A DNA stretch of 64,000 nt from Thermothielavioides terrestris NRRL 8126 (lineage: Eukaryota > Ascomycota > Sordariomycetes > Sordariales > Chaetomiaceae): NCBI RefSeq assembly GCF_000226115.1, contig NC_016457.1, forward strand, positions 8,060,001 to 8,124,000, given 5' to 3'. Shown one piece after another: positions 31,984 through 43,564 of the stretch (its first letter is position 1; each line of letters begins with the position of its first letter). The translations under genes were made by a program, and so were the position numbers. The notes below the pieces were generated by a model. That model saw nothing but the letters and a program-made list of their open reading frames with translations, made no database searches and had not been told where the DNA came from.

Positions 31984-33772
31984 TCATAGGACGTACCTGA
32001 AGTACGGGTTCTGCATGTCTGTCAGGTCCTGGAAGGCCAGCTTCGCCCGCTCTGCCTCGTCCTCCTGGCCGGCCGCCTTCTTCTTCCTGTTTGCCGCCGC
32101 CAGGACGGCGTAGAGAGTTGCCGACGCGATGATGCAGATCAGGTAGCTGCCGTCCATTGTTAAGCAAGGTCCTCATTTGGGTAGTTAATGAGCAAAGAGG
32201 AAACACGAGTAGCAACAACATACCAGATGATCAGGCCGAGCCACAGCTCCGGGTAATGCTGCGGCCGCGTCTGCGACTTGACAAGCTGGGGACCGACGAT
32301 GTTGCCCACGCAGTAGGCGGCGAAGATGGTGGCCGCCATGAGGCTCTTCTTGGTGTGGCCCGCCACGTTCGACATGCCGACCGTGATGATGAGACTCACG
32401 GTGCCGCCAAAGAAGCCGGTGATGGAGTAGCCGACCACCGGCGCGGCGGCTCGGTAGGTCCACTCGCTCTTCCAGATGATGGCGCAGCCCGCGATGACGG
32501 GCAGGCACGTCAGGATGAGCATGATGAGGCGGATGTTGGGGACCTTGGAGCCCAGATAGCCCGTGGCGAGGATGACGAGGAAGCAGAGGCCGCCGAGCGG
32601 GAACTGGAACAGGATCGAGTCCAACGTGCTCCAGCCGAAGGTCGACACGATGAGCGGCCCGAATCCGCTGACGGCGCCGTTCATGGTATACCTGCCGATG
32701 CGTCAATCACGATACGGGTGCGACAGCAAGGGGGGAGCAGCAAGGAAACCAAGACGCACGCGGAAGCCATCATGACGAAGATCAAATAGAACTTGGCATC
32801 CAACAACGACTCCTTCACCTGCGCCATCTTGATCCTGGAGCAGCGCACGCCGGTCTGGCTGTACCGCAGCCTCTCGACGGCGGCAAATTTCTCCTCGGTA
32901 GTCAGAAACCAGGCGGTGACGGGCGAGCTCGGCACGGCAAAGCAGCACAGGCCAAACAGCACGGTCAGGGCGCCGGCCAGCAGGTAGATGTACTGCCAGC
33001 TGTGCAGGCGGCCGCCGGAGATCTGGGCGAAGCCGTAGTTGAGCGCGCCGCCGACGATGGTGAACAGGCCGGTGCTGCTGAACCACCAGCTCTGGCGCAG
33101 GGCCTGCTCCCGCTGGCTGTAGTAGCCGGCGACGATGCACATGAAGCCCGTCGGCACGACGCTCTCGACGAAGCCGAGGAAGAAGCGCTGCGCGTACAGG
33201 CCGCGGTACGACGTCACCGCCGCCGTGAGCATGCAGACAGCGCCCCAGAGCACGACGACGGCGCCCAGCACGCGGCCCATGTCGAAGCGCTGCAGCGCGA
33301 ACGACATGGGGTACAGGCCGGCGAGCATGCCGAAGTAGAAGATGGACGTCGCCCAGGAGAGGCGCGAGCTGTCGACCGACGGCGGGGTCGTCGAGGTGTC
33401 GGTGACGGTGAGCTGCAGGTCGGCGGTCATGCCGAAGAGGACGGCCGAGCCGAGGATGGCCTTGTCGTAGTAGACGATGCCGTCTGCGGGAGGCGGTCAG
33501 CCAGCGAGTTCACGGACTTGTTCCGTCGGAACATGGGGTTATTTATTTATTTATCAGGACGCACAGCCAAAGATCATGGCGGGAATGAGGAACCAGTCAA
33601 TCTTGCGGACGGCCCGTGCAACAACCACGGGGTCAATGGCATGCTCTTGCTCCCCGACCATGGCCATGGCCTCGTCCTTTGCGGACACGCTGCTGCTCTC
33701 ATGGTCGTCGCTGGTGCGCGCAGCCGCAACCGCTTCCGGATCTTGGCCCGCGGCTGGCTTCTTCTCGCTCAT
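31984..33772 (-). CDS. MFS anion:cation symporter of the Dal5/allantoate permease type
   Basis: A 12-helix plasma-membrane carrier of the anion:cation symporter family, whose members import allantoate, nicotinate, pantothenate or similar organic acids. Exons are 33772-33565, 33483-32760, 32691-32224 and 32146-31984, about 520 aa. Introns are 81, 68 and 77 bp, with donors GTGCGT, GTGCGT and GTATGT and CAG acceptors. Conserved marks are AVRKIDWFLIPAMIF before helix 1, then YGIVYYDKAILGSAVLFGM. RFFLGFVESVVPTGFM follows, and later YTMNGAVSGFGPLIVSTFG and GMSNVAGHTKKSLMAA. The end NPYFRYVL is typical of the family. The long N-terminal tail is hydrophilic. The substrate is not predictable from sequence alone. 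Confidence 0.9.
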
Positions 33773-34284
33773 GGTGACACTTGACTGGGGCAGCGAGCAA
33801 CAGAATCGCCAACTTCCTCTTGCGGTGTATTATTGGTCCTTTGCGCAACATCATTGAGGAGATTCTGAGCAGCTATCAATGCAAGAAAAATTCCCAGTAC
33901 CGCCTACGCTATTCGATTTTAGCTCGAGAATATTCTCATTCGTTGCCAGGGGTTATCCCGCGGGAGTTGGGGGCTTCCATGGGGGTTCCGTGGGATGTCG
34001 ACAGCAAGGAAGCCGGTTTCGCGGGCCCGGCTATTAACGGAAACTCCACCACCTGTTCCCTTATTTGGCGCAGTGTGGAGATGCTGTTGTTATCACGTTT
34101 CCGTCTCTATGGACCTCTCTCAACACTGAGCACCTCCGCGGATAGCCCAAAAGGGTAACGAGACTGCGTGAGTTTGCACCTCGACTGACCGGAAAGGACA
34201 CCTCGACACCCAAAGCTTGATGATGAGCACAGATTGGACGCGATTCTTCACATGCAACACTGCAGTTATCTTCGCCTCCACTAC
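33773..34284. other. Intergenic region
   Basis: About 510 bp upstream of the Dal5-like carrier and downstream of the RanGTP-binding-type gene, both on minus. It should hold the carrier promoter. No distinct motif cluster or additional gene was seen. Confidence 0.55.
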
Positions 34285-36346
34285 CTACTCTCCGCTCTGT
34301 CTCGGAGGGGTATTATCAGTGTATGGGTCGAACCCCATGCGCCGTTTCGCCTCGGTCCTCACCCGCCACTGTGCCTCGCCCTGCAGCCCTGTCGTCGACG
34401 TCTCGTCCAAGAAGAATGTCAGGATGTGATCCGGGACTGCCAGGTGGGATGTCTGCTGGAACTCTTGCAGGCTTGTGAGCCGTATGAGCATCTCCAGCAG
34501 GGAGAGGGATGAGGTGATGGACCCGAAGGGCGATCTCGTGACGTAGGATCCGGCTGCCTGCTCGTTCGGTTGCTGTGGTCGATGTTCAGCTGGCTGGCTC
34601 GCGAGGCGTCTGGCAGGGCTACCTGCCCCGATGGAGACGCGCCGGATTTGGGAGATGAGCTTGGAGTCGAGACTGTCGTGCGACACTTGAGGATCGTGAG
34701 TCAGCGTATCGGGGCCGCCTCCACTTCCGGCTTCGTTTTCTTCGCTGCCATCCTCTTCATCATCGTCCGCATCGTCGTCCTCAGCGTAAACCTCCAGCGC
34801 AAGCCACTCGGGATCCAGGGGCGGAGGCAGACGTGTCCCTTGCAGTCCGCCCATACTGCCAGGGGACTCCGCAGAGCGTTCCGTCTCCTCCCATAACTGC
34901 CGGTCAACGCTATCCTGGTCACCGGCCCGAGAAGACTCGGAGTCATCATCCGTGTCAGTCTTTGGTTCGCTTGCCTCCTCTGCCCCAGGCTCGTCGAACC
35001 ACTCCTGCCGCATTTCCACCGGCGACTTGGCGTTGCTGTCCCTCTTCAGCAATAGGACCGGGTTGCTGTCCCTCTCGTCGTTGCTTCCAATGTTCAGGAT
35101 TCGCCCGGTGTCCGTGTAGAAGATCTTGGAAATCTGGTATATTGGGATGGACTCCCGAATGCCAGCCATAGGCATGTCATCATACGGCTTGGGCGTGCAC
35201 CCGTCTCCGTCATGGAGCCTTCCATCATCCAAGTCCTCAATGATCTCCAGGTGGTACGAGTACCCGTCTGACTGTCCGAGAAAAGGTGAAGTCCTGTTTC
35301 CAGAGACAGCTCTGGCGACGCCTGAACCGCTCACGCTGCTTGGGCGGTATCCGTGAGTAGCATCAAAACCCCAGTCTACAGGTATACGGCAAAGTCGGAC
35401 TCGACATTTGTGCATCACCTCCTGCCATATCGGCTTCCGTTCTCCTTCCCCAAGGCCGTAGGGACCTTCGCTGTGGCTTCCGTCCTCTGAGCCGGCGGGA
35501 GCCAACGTGGAGGCGTCCCGTGCAGCAGGACCGGACGCAGCTGGTGGGGAGTGGCCGAGGAACAGCATGTAGAGTGATAACGTAAATGACGGCCCAACCT
35601 GCATGGGCGCGCCGGGATTCATGACGAAGTGGGCATCCGCAAAGGACAGCAGGGCACTAGCCTGCATCATCCGCGAAGGCGAGATGCCGGTGGTCAGAGT
35701 TGTCGACATCTTCTCGCCCGAGGCAGTGATGGCAAGTTGGAGCAGGGGAATGTCCCTGTCAATACGCCGTAGCAGGTTCTTAATGTCGCTGATGATGAGC
35801 AACAGTTCAGCGTGGTGTGCCTCCGACACTCGGCCCCTGCGGCCGGCGTCACGCGCACCCTCACCAACAGAGGCCGCATTGTCCAGCCGCTTCCCCAGGC
35901 GAACAATCTCACGATGGAGGGACTTGGCGAGTGGCGCCGCTGATTCCAGGAATACATTTCCCCGGCCTGACCTGCAGCTGCGTCAGTCTTTGCTGCCCGC
36001 CTCAGCTCTTACTCATTCTGGAGGGTGATGCAGAGGTAGGCATGTAGGCATGTAGGCATGTTGGCACGTACTTGAACTGGATCAGATCGAGTGCGGGTGA
36101 GATAATCTGGGGCGGACTCGGATTTAGCCGACGCAGTGACTGATGGGATTGTTGGGCGTAACCGACCTTTACTTTGTGGTCGAGAAGCTGCTGCAGCTCC
36201 TTGAGCTCAGTGCGGACCCTCTGGTCGTTGACCGACTTCAACAGCCGGGAGCATTGCTGCACCGCATATCTGGAGGTGAGTGCGATTCCCGATCTGACGG
36301 CGTAGTTGAAAGTCTGGACTCCAAGGGTTTGCAAGAATAAGTCCAT
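34285..36346 (-). CDS. RanGTP-binding-type protein
   Basis: Exons are 36346-36167, 36106-36072 and 35971-34285, about 633 aa. Intron 2 (100 bp, GTACGT..CAG) is clear. The first donor is ambiguous: GTCGGT at 36166 or GTAAAG six bases earlier, both in phase, differing by two residues. The N-terminus (MDLFLQTLGVQTFNYAVRSG, RYAVQQCSRLL) matches the fungal family annotated as RanGTP-binding proteins. So do IISPALDLIQFKSGRGNVFL and APLAKSLHREIVRLGKRL. The middle is conserved (ELLLIISDIKNLLRRIDRDI, LLSFADAHFV) and is followed by long acidic disordered stretches. The tail is MGFDPYTDN. A role in nucleocytoplasmic transport is inferred from the family name only. Confidence 0.72.
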
Positions 36347-37028
36347 ATTCTCTCCATGAGTCCATGATGATGGCTGCGGGTGGACTGGCAGACCGATGTA
36401 AACAACCTAAGATGGATGACAGGTTGGGTAGGTGGTCCAGTGCTTCAGGGCAACGTGTTGGCGTCAGGTCTCAGTCAGGCACAATGAGGGATCCGTACAG
36501 TAAGCGTTACCTCCTGCTAGTCAACTACGCACTGTGCTTCAGGCGGTGACAGCAAGCTCAGGCAAATTCCTCTTCCACTGGCGCCCCCGCCAAAACCCGA
36601 GGAGGGGCAGACAGTGTGACCCATGATCGCTCACCGTAGGTGGACCAAAGCCCTTCTGTTCCCCGCCACGGGCTCGCAAATGGTGGGGCAGATGCCAAAT
36701 CTTCCTTGATTCCCTTCTGACGGTTTCCTCATTGCCGTCGCTGAGAGAGGTCACGTTGAGCCATAAAGCTCCCTAACTGCCTAGAGGTATTCATCGGTAA
36801 GCACAATAGTATCAACGTATTTTTTTCTGCTTGACTACTGCGTCTCTGACATAGATTTCGCGACACAGTTGTCCCCTCTCGACTAATTCGCCCCGCCATA
36901 GCCCACACCGAGTGTCGTCCTTCGGGCTTGTCGCAGGAGTCTGGCCCGTCGACCTTGTTTCGTCGCACGTGCGGGAAAACACCAGACCATATTCGCCAGA
37001 TAAGCTCCGCGACGCGCCGCCAAGGAAG
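36347..37028. other. Divergent promoter region between RanGTP-binding-type gene and Sup35
   Basis: About 680 bp shared upstream DNA of two divergent genes. It should hold both promoters. No additional coding or RNA feature was recognised. Confidence 0.6.
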
Positions 37029-39298
37029 ATGTCAAACGTTCAGGATTCGTGGGAGGACGACCCGACTGCCCAGGACGAGAACCTGGCGCGCCAGACCCAG
37101 CAGCAAATGAATCTTGGCGCCCAGCGGGGTTTCCGCCCCGGCGCCGCTGCCTTCCAACCCACAGCACAGGCTTTCCAGCCAGGCCAGGCATACGGCGGTG
37201 GCGGCTACGGACAGTATCAGCAGCCCTATTACGGCGGCCAGGGATACTATCCCCAGTACGGCGGCGGCGGCGGCGCTCAGCATGGTTTTGGGCAATATGG
37301 CCAGCAGGGCTACGGCGCCGTCTACGGCCAGGCCGGTTACAATCAAGGATACGGTACGGTTGCATAGTTTATCTCGAGGTTGCGGGACAAAGGCTCATTC
37401 TGCCACTAGGTCAGTGGCAGGGATATCAACAGCAGCAGCAGCAGTTCCAGCAACCCCAACAGAACCAGGCCCAGCAACAGGCCCCCAAGCCGGCACCGAC
37501 CATTGCGAAACGGCCGACTGATGCTCCGGCAACCGCGGATGCGCCGAAACCCGCCGTAGCGAAGGAGGGCGGCGCAAAGGTGTTGAGCATCGGTGGTGAC
37601 GCTAAGCCGAAGGCCAAGGTCTTGTCGATTGGCACGACGGCCCCTGCCAAGGAGGAGCCCAAGAAGGAGGAGCCGAAAAAGGAGGAGACCAAGAAAGAAG
37701 AGGCGAAGAAAGAGGGCACGGCGGAAGCTGCTGCCAAGGTCACGGCAGCCAAGGCTATCGAGAAGACGGATGCCAAAGCGGCCAGCGGCAAGACCTCGCC
37801 TACTCCATCCTCGGGCCGGTCCAGTCCATCCCGGGGAGCCTCCAAGGGCGCCACCCGCGACGCCGATACCGTCGAGAAGGAACAGGCAGCGGACGTGGAC
37901 GAAGAGACGCTCAAGGAGATCTACGGCAAGGAACACGTCAACATCATCTTCATCGGCCATGTCGACGCCGGCAAGAGTACTCTCGGCGGCGCCATTCTCT
38001 ACGTCACGGGCATGGTTGACCAGCGGACATTGGACAAGTACAAGAAGGAGGCGAAGGATCTGGGCCGTGAGACCTGGTATCTGTCGTGGGCTCTCGACTT
38101 GACCAACGAGGAGCGTGCCAAGGGCAAGACGGTCGAGGTTGGCCGTGGCTTCTTCGAGACGGAGAAGCGGAGATACAGCATCCTTGACGCACCTGGGCAC
38201 AAGACGTACGTCCCGAACATGATCGGCGGCGCTTCGCAGGCGGATGTCGGCGTCCTGGTCATCAGCGCGCGGAAGGGCGAGTACGAGACCGGCTTCGAGA
38301 AGGGCGGGCAGACCCGGGAGCACGCCATGTTGGCGAAGACCCAGGGTGTGAACAAGCTGGTCGTGGTCATCAACAAGATGGACGACCCGACCGTCAACTG
38401 GTCCAAGGAACGCTATATCGAGTGCACGACGAAGCTCCAGCAGTTCTTGAAGGGCACCGGATACAACCTTAAGACGGACGTCTTCTTCATGCCCATCGCA
38501 GCGCAACAAACTCTGGGCATCAAGGAGCGGGTGCCCAAGGACATATGCCCGTGGTACGATGGCCCGTCGCTCCTCGAGTACCTCGACAGCATGCAGGCCC
38601 TGGAGCGCAAGGTCAACGCGCCGTTCATGATGGCTGTTGCCGGCAAATACCGTGACATGGGCACCATGATCGAAGGCAAGATCGAGGCCGGCGTCGTCAA
38701 GAAGGGCATGAGCCTGATCATGATGCCGAACAAGCAGAGCGTCGAGGTGGCGGCGGCCTACGGCGAGACGGAAGACGAAGTGCCCATCGCCCAGTGCGGC
38801 GACCAGGTCCGGCTCCGTCTCCGCGGCATCGAAGAGGAAGAGATCCTGCCGGGCTTCGTCCTCTGCTCACCCAAGCGCCTCGTGCACAACGTGTCCAAGT
38901 TCGAGGCGCAGATCCGCATCCTGGACCTGAAGAGCATCCTCACGGCCGGCTTCAACTGCGTCCTGCACGTCCACGCGGCCATCGAGGAAGTCACGTTTGC
39001 TGCGCTGCTCCACAAGCTGCAGAAAGGCACCAACAGGAAGAGCAAGCTCCCTCCCTCGCACGCCAAGAGGGGCGACAGCATCATCGCAATCTTGGAGGTG
39101 ACGGGCGGCGCCGGGTCCGTGTGCGTGGAGAGATTCGAGGACTACCCCCAGATGGGCCGTTTCACCCTGCGTGACCAAGTAAGCTGCCCCTTCTGTCAAT
39201 TTTGGTTCTGCAACTGGTTTGCTAACTCGGACCGCAAGGGACAAACCATCGCCATCGGGAAGATCACCAAGCTCATCCACGACACCAACTCGGCTTAA
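37029..39298 (+). CDS. SUP35: Translation termination factor eRF3 (Sup35)
   Basis: GTPase that partners eRF1 in translation termination and links termination to mRNA decay through poly(A)-binding protein. Exons are 37029-37353, 37410-39178 and 39239-39298, about 717 aa. Intron 1 (56 bp) lies inside the N domain. Intron 2 (60 bp, GTAAGC..AAG) is stop-free and a multiple of three. The N domain is Q/G/Y-rich with GYGQYQQPYYGGQGYYPQYG and a QWQGYQQQQQQFQQPQQNQ run, a prion-like composition. The charged M domain repeats KVLSIG and has KKEEPKKEE runs. The GTPase starts at VNIIFIGHVDAGKST (P-loop GHVDAGKS), with DAPGH (G3) and NKMDDP (G4). The EF-Tu-like barrels end in GQTIAIGKITKLI. Length and domain order match the family. 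Confidence 0.97.
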
Positions 39299-40121
39299 GA
39301 TGGACGAATTGGTCAGGGTTAGAATTTAGCATTGAGTATAGTTCGAAGTTACGATGATATAGAGTTTTACCCGTTTGGCGATTTGTTTCGAACAGAAAGT
39401 TGCCGCTGTCTTGGAAAGGGACTTCTGCATCCCGGATCTGCAACTGCTCTAGTCATCCGGTCGCTGATCTAGCGAGTTGCGCTGCGCGAGACGGCAAGAT
39501 GGCTATGTGGACTTGCCAGACAGCTTCCCCTTGCAGCTGGCTTGCTCATTGCTGTGAAGCCTCGCTATACCGAGTTGAATGGAAAGGGAAAACATCGGTT
39601 TTCCTGGTTATAACAGTTGGCCATTGGCGATGGCCTCCAAGCGGGGCAATTACAAACAGTCACAAGGCGGGGCAGGCCGCCATCGGTCACGAATACCGTC
39701 AGCTCCCAACCAGAACAGGAAGGAGAGAAAGGACTTTGTGCTGTGCAAGCCCAGACAATGCCCAGCCTAGGATACAGAAAATTGTTTGACAGAGAATTAG
39801 CCAATTCGCTGCGGAGGTTTAGCCATAGAAAAGCCCCCGTTCTCTTTTTCATAATGTTAGCTGTTGGTCCCCAAGAGGGAGTTGCGAGTTTCCAATCCCT
39901 ATCCCCCTCTGCTAGCTTCCATGAACCCCACCTGTTCAAATCAACCTCTCCTCCTCAGATTCCCAGAGTTGCCAAATCAGTACATAGTAACGGCAGCGTA
40001 TGGGTTTCTTTACTTGTTAGGAATTCATTGTCCTGTCATATTACAAACCTGTTTCGTTGGACCAAGGAAAAAAGAAAATTCCTGAAAGTATCTACCCCCA
40101 ACTCCACGCCAGATCCGAAAG
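39299..40121. other. Intergenic region
   Basis: About 820 bp between Sup35 and the SDR gene, both on plus. It is moderately AT-rich with an A/T-rich stretch before the SDR start. No gene, RNA or repeat is supportable. Confidence 0.55.
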
Positions 40122-41254
40122 ATGGCGGCCCCGGCACCGGTCAACGTGGAAGCGCTCTTCTCTGTCAAGGGCATGGTCGCCCTCATAACGGGGGGAGGCA
40201 CCGGTGAGTATAATGCTTCGTCCATGAAAATCACTAGTGACCTACCGGCAACATATCAGCGGTCATCAGCTTACGTGCCCCCCTTCCAAAAACAAAGGGA
40301 TCGGCCTCATGATGGCGCGGGCCCTCGCCGATGCCGGCGCCGCGCGCGTGTACATCGTCGGGCGGCGCGTGGACGTGCTGCAGGCGGCGGCGGCGTCGAT
40401 CAACCGGCCGTCGGTGGTCGTGCCGCTGTACTGCGACGTCACGTCCAAGGTCAGCCTGGAGAGCATCGTGTCGGTGGTCGAGACGGACGCCGGCCTGCTC
40501 AACCTGCTGGTGTGCAACGCCGGGGTCGGCGGCCCGCAGGTGCGCGCTCCCGTGCCGGGCGAGACCACGCTCGAGGAGTGGCGCGAGATGCAGATGGCCG
40601 GCAGCTTCGAGGACTTCACCAACACCTTCCGCGTCAACAGCACCAGCGTCTGGTTCACCGCCATGGCCTTCCTCAAGCTGCTGGACGCCGGCAACCGGAA
40701 GGGCAACCTGCCCGGCGTCAGCAGCCAGATCGTCGTGACGAGCTCGATTGCGGGGTTCAACAAGGCCGCGCCGGGCGGCTGGGCGTATGGCCCGAGCAAG
40801 GCGGCGGCGACGCACATCGCCAAGATGTTGAGCGTCGTGTTGCCTACTTGGGGGATTCGGTGAGAACTCCGTGCTCTCTCGTGTTGGTTACCCCAGAATT
40901 TGCTAACACGGGGGGGGGTTATCTCATGGAAGGGCGAACTGTATCTGCCCTGGCCGTAAGTGCTTCTTCTCCCGGTTACTCGACCTGGCGTGATCTTGGC
41001 TGATTGGCGTGATCTTTTCAGTGTTCCCGAGCGAGATGGCTGCCCCCATCGTCGAGGCCGCAGGGGGGTCCATGACCGGCTCCAGCGTGATCCCACTGGA
41101 CAAGAATGTCGTCCCACTGGGCCGCATGGGCGACGAGGTCGACATGGCGGGCCAGATTCTGTATCTTGCCTCAAGGGCCGGCGCCTACCTGAACGGAAAT
41201 ACGATTGTAGTGGATGGTGGGCGGTTAGGGAAGTTTCCGAGCGCGGGATACTGA
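40122..41254 (+). CDS. Short-chain dehydrogenase/reductase (classical SDR)
   Basis: NAD(P)-dependent oxidoreductase with a Rossmann fold, about 299 aa. Exons are 40122-40203, 40298-40859, 40933-40955 (a 23-nt micro-exon) and 41022-41254. Introns are 94, 73 and 66 bp with donors GTGAGT, GTGAGA and GTAAGT; the first two use AAG acceptors. The cofactor motif TGGGTGIGL is split by intron 1. Also present are CNAGVGG, the catalytic Ser in VTSSIAGFN, and the Tyr/Lys pair YGPSK. The micro-exon restores ANCICPGLFPSEM, the conserved loop after the active site. The end is NGNTIVVDGGRLGKFPSAGY. It resembles fungal SDRs named for rhamnolipid-type 3-oxoacyl reductases, but the substrate is unknown. Confidence 0.88.
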
Positions 41255-42121
41255 CGGAGGAATACAAAGCTACACTGTCGGACAGATCCTGCATAATTGC
41301 AAGCCATCCATCGCCGCGTTCGTCCCGTCACCGCTCTGGACCGGAGCCTGGCTTGGAGATTGACCGCCCCAACGGTTTCACCACCGTCTGCTTCCTCCGA
41401 TTTTGTTGGCATGTGGTTGCTGCTCTTATCTTTCAACTCTTTTCACCGGGCCTCGATCCACTCATGTCCTGAATAGGCTCGTTCCATTGGTGGAAAAAAG
41501 AAGGGAAAGAAAGAAAGAAAAAGAGAAGCAGACGCACCGGAGCGTGTTTGGGGCGCTCCGCGGCGGCTTCACGTCTCTAGATCCTCGACCGGAAAGTCGC
41601 GGCGGAGCATTTACGGTTTCTTGTGTGGCTACCGGTGGTCTGGAATCACGTTCTTTGTTGCTCTGTTATTGACGGACTTGGTGTTTACCCTGGAAGGGGC
41701 AGAGATCTTGGCGGCGGGTTACCGCTGCGTGGGCGCCCTGCACATGTAACTAACCCCAGTACGGAGACATGGGGATGACGGCCTAAATTTACATGACGTC
41801 AGTTATGAGCATGGTCCATGCGGTGTGCTAGGAACGCTGGGCGGCTTCGAGACAGAAATTTGGATCGTTCGCAAAAGAGGCTTGAGGTTCATGTGTAAGA
41901 TTGTCCGAGGAGTTGCTTACAAGGACAGCAGCTTCCGATATTCGGCTTAGGTGGACAGCACAAGTTGGTAACTTGGAACGAGGGCTAGCCAGAGCACTCA
42001 GTTCTCCCGGATGGCCGTTCCTGTTAACGTCGCCCACACCTATGTCGGTTGCCCACGGATCCCGGCCACCAAACTGTCCCTAATCCAGTAAGCCAATTTC
42101 CATACAAAATTCAGGGGCAAG
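41255..42121. other. Intergenic region before the transposon nest
   Basis: About 870 bp of ordinary-composition DNA between the SDR gene and the AT-rich block. It includes a purine-rich run (about 41492-41530). No gene was found. The change to TA-rich text begins sharply near 42.1 kb. Confidence 0.55.
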
Positions 42122-42652
42122 CTACAACACTAGAACAAGCATCATATACGAAGACGGCCCAAAACAGCTCAAAATTGAAGCTATTCGCAAGCTAGTAATT
42201 GTAGGCCAACTACTAGAAGATGGTGGTTTCGAAGCCCAGTGCCGGAAGCTCCTTATTAACCTTCTTTGCAAAGCCTACAACGCCCTGGATAGCTGCCTAG
42301 AATGCCTTCGCCTTCGCTACCTCATCTTCTATCTCCTACCTCTGCTATAGTTGCTCTCGAATAGCTATAACTATTAGTATATAGGCCTCGCCGAAGTGCT
42401 TCTTTATAGCCTTTTTCCTTCTTTCTAGCCTCTTCTTGACGAGAGCTTGGTTTAGCCTATTTAGTGTATTGTAGCTAGCTTGTAGAGTTAGATATTCCTC
42501 CTTCAACTGAATGATCTTCTATTTAAGCAGTGTAGTGTAAACCTTTAGGACCTTCTCTATAAGACTATCAATCTTCGAAGCTATAGCTCTAGTAGCTTCG
42601 ATGCCTATAGACCGCCTAGAACTGTTAGTAAAGCTTATAAATAGGGGGGTCT

Positions 42653-42933
42653 TGTTACACGAACAAAGTGGGTGCTACCCGACCTCGTCAGCCAAGGTAG
42701 CGGAGCACTCAAACCAAGCAGGAGCTTCGGAGGAGTGCAAGATGGATGTATTGCAAGAGTGTAGAATGCGGGCAAGTGCCTACCTAAATACAGGAGTGTG
42801 GTGGCCTGTGCGTAAGGTGGCCTGTGCACTGTTGCGGGGCCCAGTGCTGTTGTGGGGCCTAGTGGGCCCAGTGGGCCCACACTTGCGCAGTTGGCTACAG
42901 GTGGCCACAGGTGACCCACAACTGCGTGTAACA
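42653..42933 (-). repeat. Left LTR (3' LTR of the minus-strand element)
   Basis: 281 bp, bounded by TGTTACAC and GTGTAACA, an 8-bp terminal inverted repeat. It differs from the other LTR by one single-base indel and two neighbouring substitutions near its left end, and is otherwise identical. Near-identity points to fairly recent insertion. Confidence 0.92.
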
Positions 42934-43033
42934 ATTGCCCCCCCTACGAACAAACAGAAAAGCTGTCCTCAGCTTGCAAGTCCATTGTATCTTGCACCTC
43001 AACCATCCAACCATTCAACCATTCAATCCACCT

Positions 43034-43315
43034 GTCGGGTTCCTTGATCGGGGCAACTGGCCGGTCGGGTTCTTTGATCGGGGCGACTGGTCGGGGCGGT
43101 TGATTGGAGCGATTGATCGGTCGGAGGTTGGAACGGTCGGAAGGATGGGAGCCGGGCCGGGGCGACGAGGTCTTGGAAAGTGGTCGCGATTGACAGTTGG
43201 AAGGATGGGAGCCGGGCCGGGGCGACGAGGTCTTGGAAAAAGTGGTCGCGATTGACGTGGTCTTTGGGAGCCGAGCCGGGGCGGCGACGAAGTGTTGAAG
43301 GTCGCGATTGACGTT
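43034..43315. repeat. Tandem repeats inside the LTR element
   Basis: Two repeat arrays lie in the interior. One is a unit of about 30 bp (GGTCGGGTTCTTTGATCGGG type) present about twice at 43034-43092. The other is a 60-bp unit at 43141-43200, repeated at 43201-43262 with a 2-base expansion and again, degenerate, at 43263-43315. On minus the arrays fall in a 166-codon open frame (43444-42944) whose translation repeats SSPRPGSHPS and PVAPIKEPDR. Whether that frame is ever translated is unknown. Confidence 0.75.
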
Positions 43316-43564
43316 GTTGCCCTGGATACCGACCTCCAGGTTAGGTCTCAGGAGCTCGAGGGCTTCGCAATACTTGGAGACCACCCAAGTAAGCAAAACC
43401 ACAAGTGCTTCCTGGCAGGGCACTCGGGGCACCTGCGCCCGCATGTGGTTGCCTAAGCCACATGACGCGGTACTGCTCGGGCACGCTGTTGATGAACACT
43501 GGCTCCCTCACAAAGGAGTCTTATGGTTCATCGCACAGGTTCGAGTCCAGTAGTGGGCACCACT

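Noticed and set aside
34320..34345. ATGGGTCGAACCCCAT, resembling a tRNA T-arm
   Set aside because: It falls in the coding end of the RanGTP-binding-type gene (MGFDPYTD) and no other tRNA arms are nearby.
37406..38509. 367-codon minus-strand open frame
   Set aside because: Antisense shadow of Sup35. Its Leu-rich translation mirrors the Lys/Glu-rich M domain.
43538..43562. Possible tRNA gene from the T-arm/acceptor/CCA sequence
   Set aside because: CCA is encoded and no complementary 5' acceptor strand exists upstream. Position two bases from an LTR fits a primer-binding site instead.
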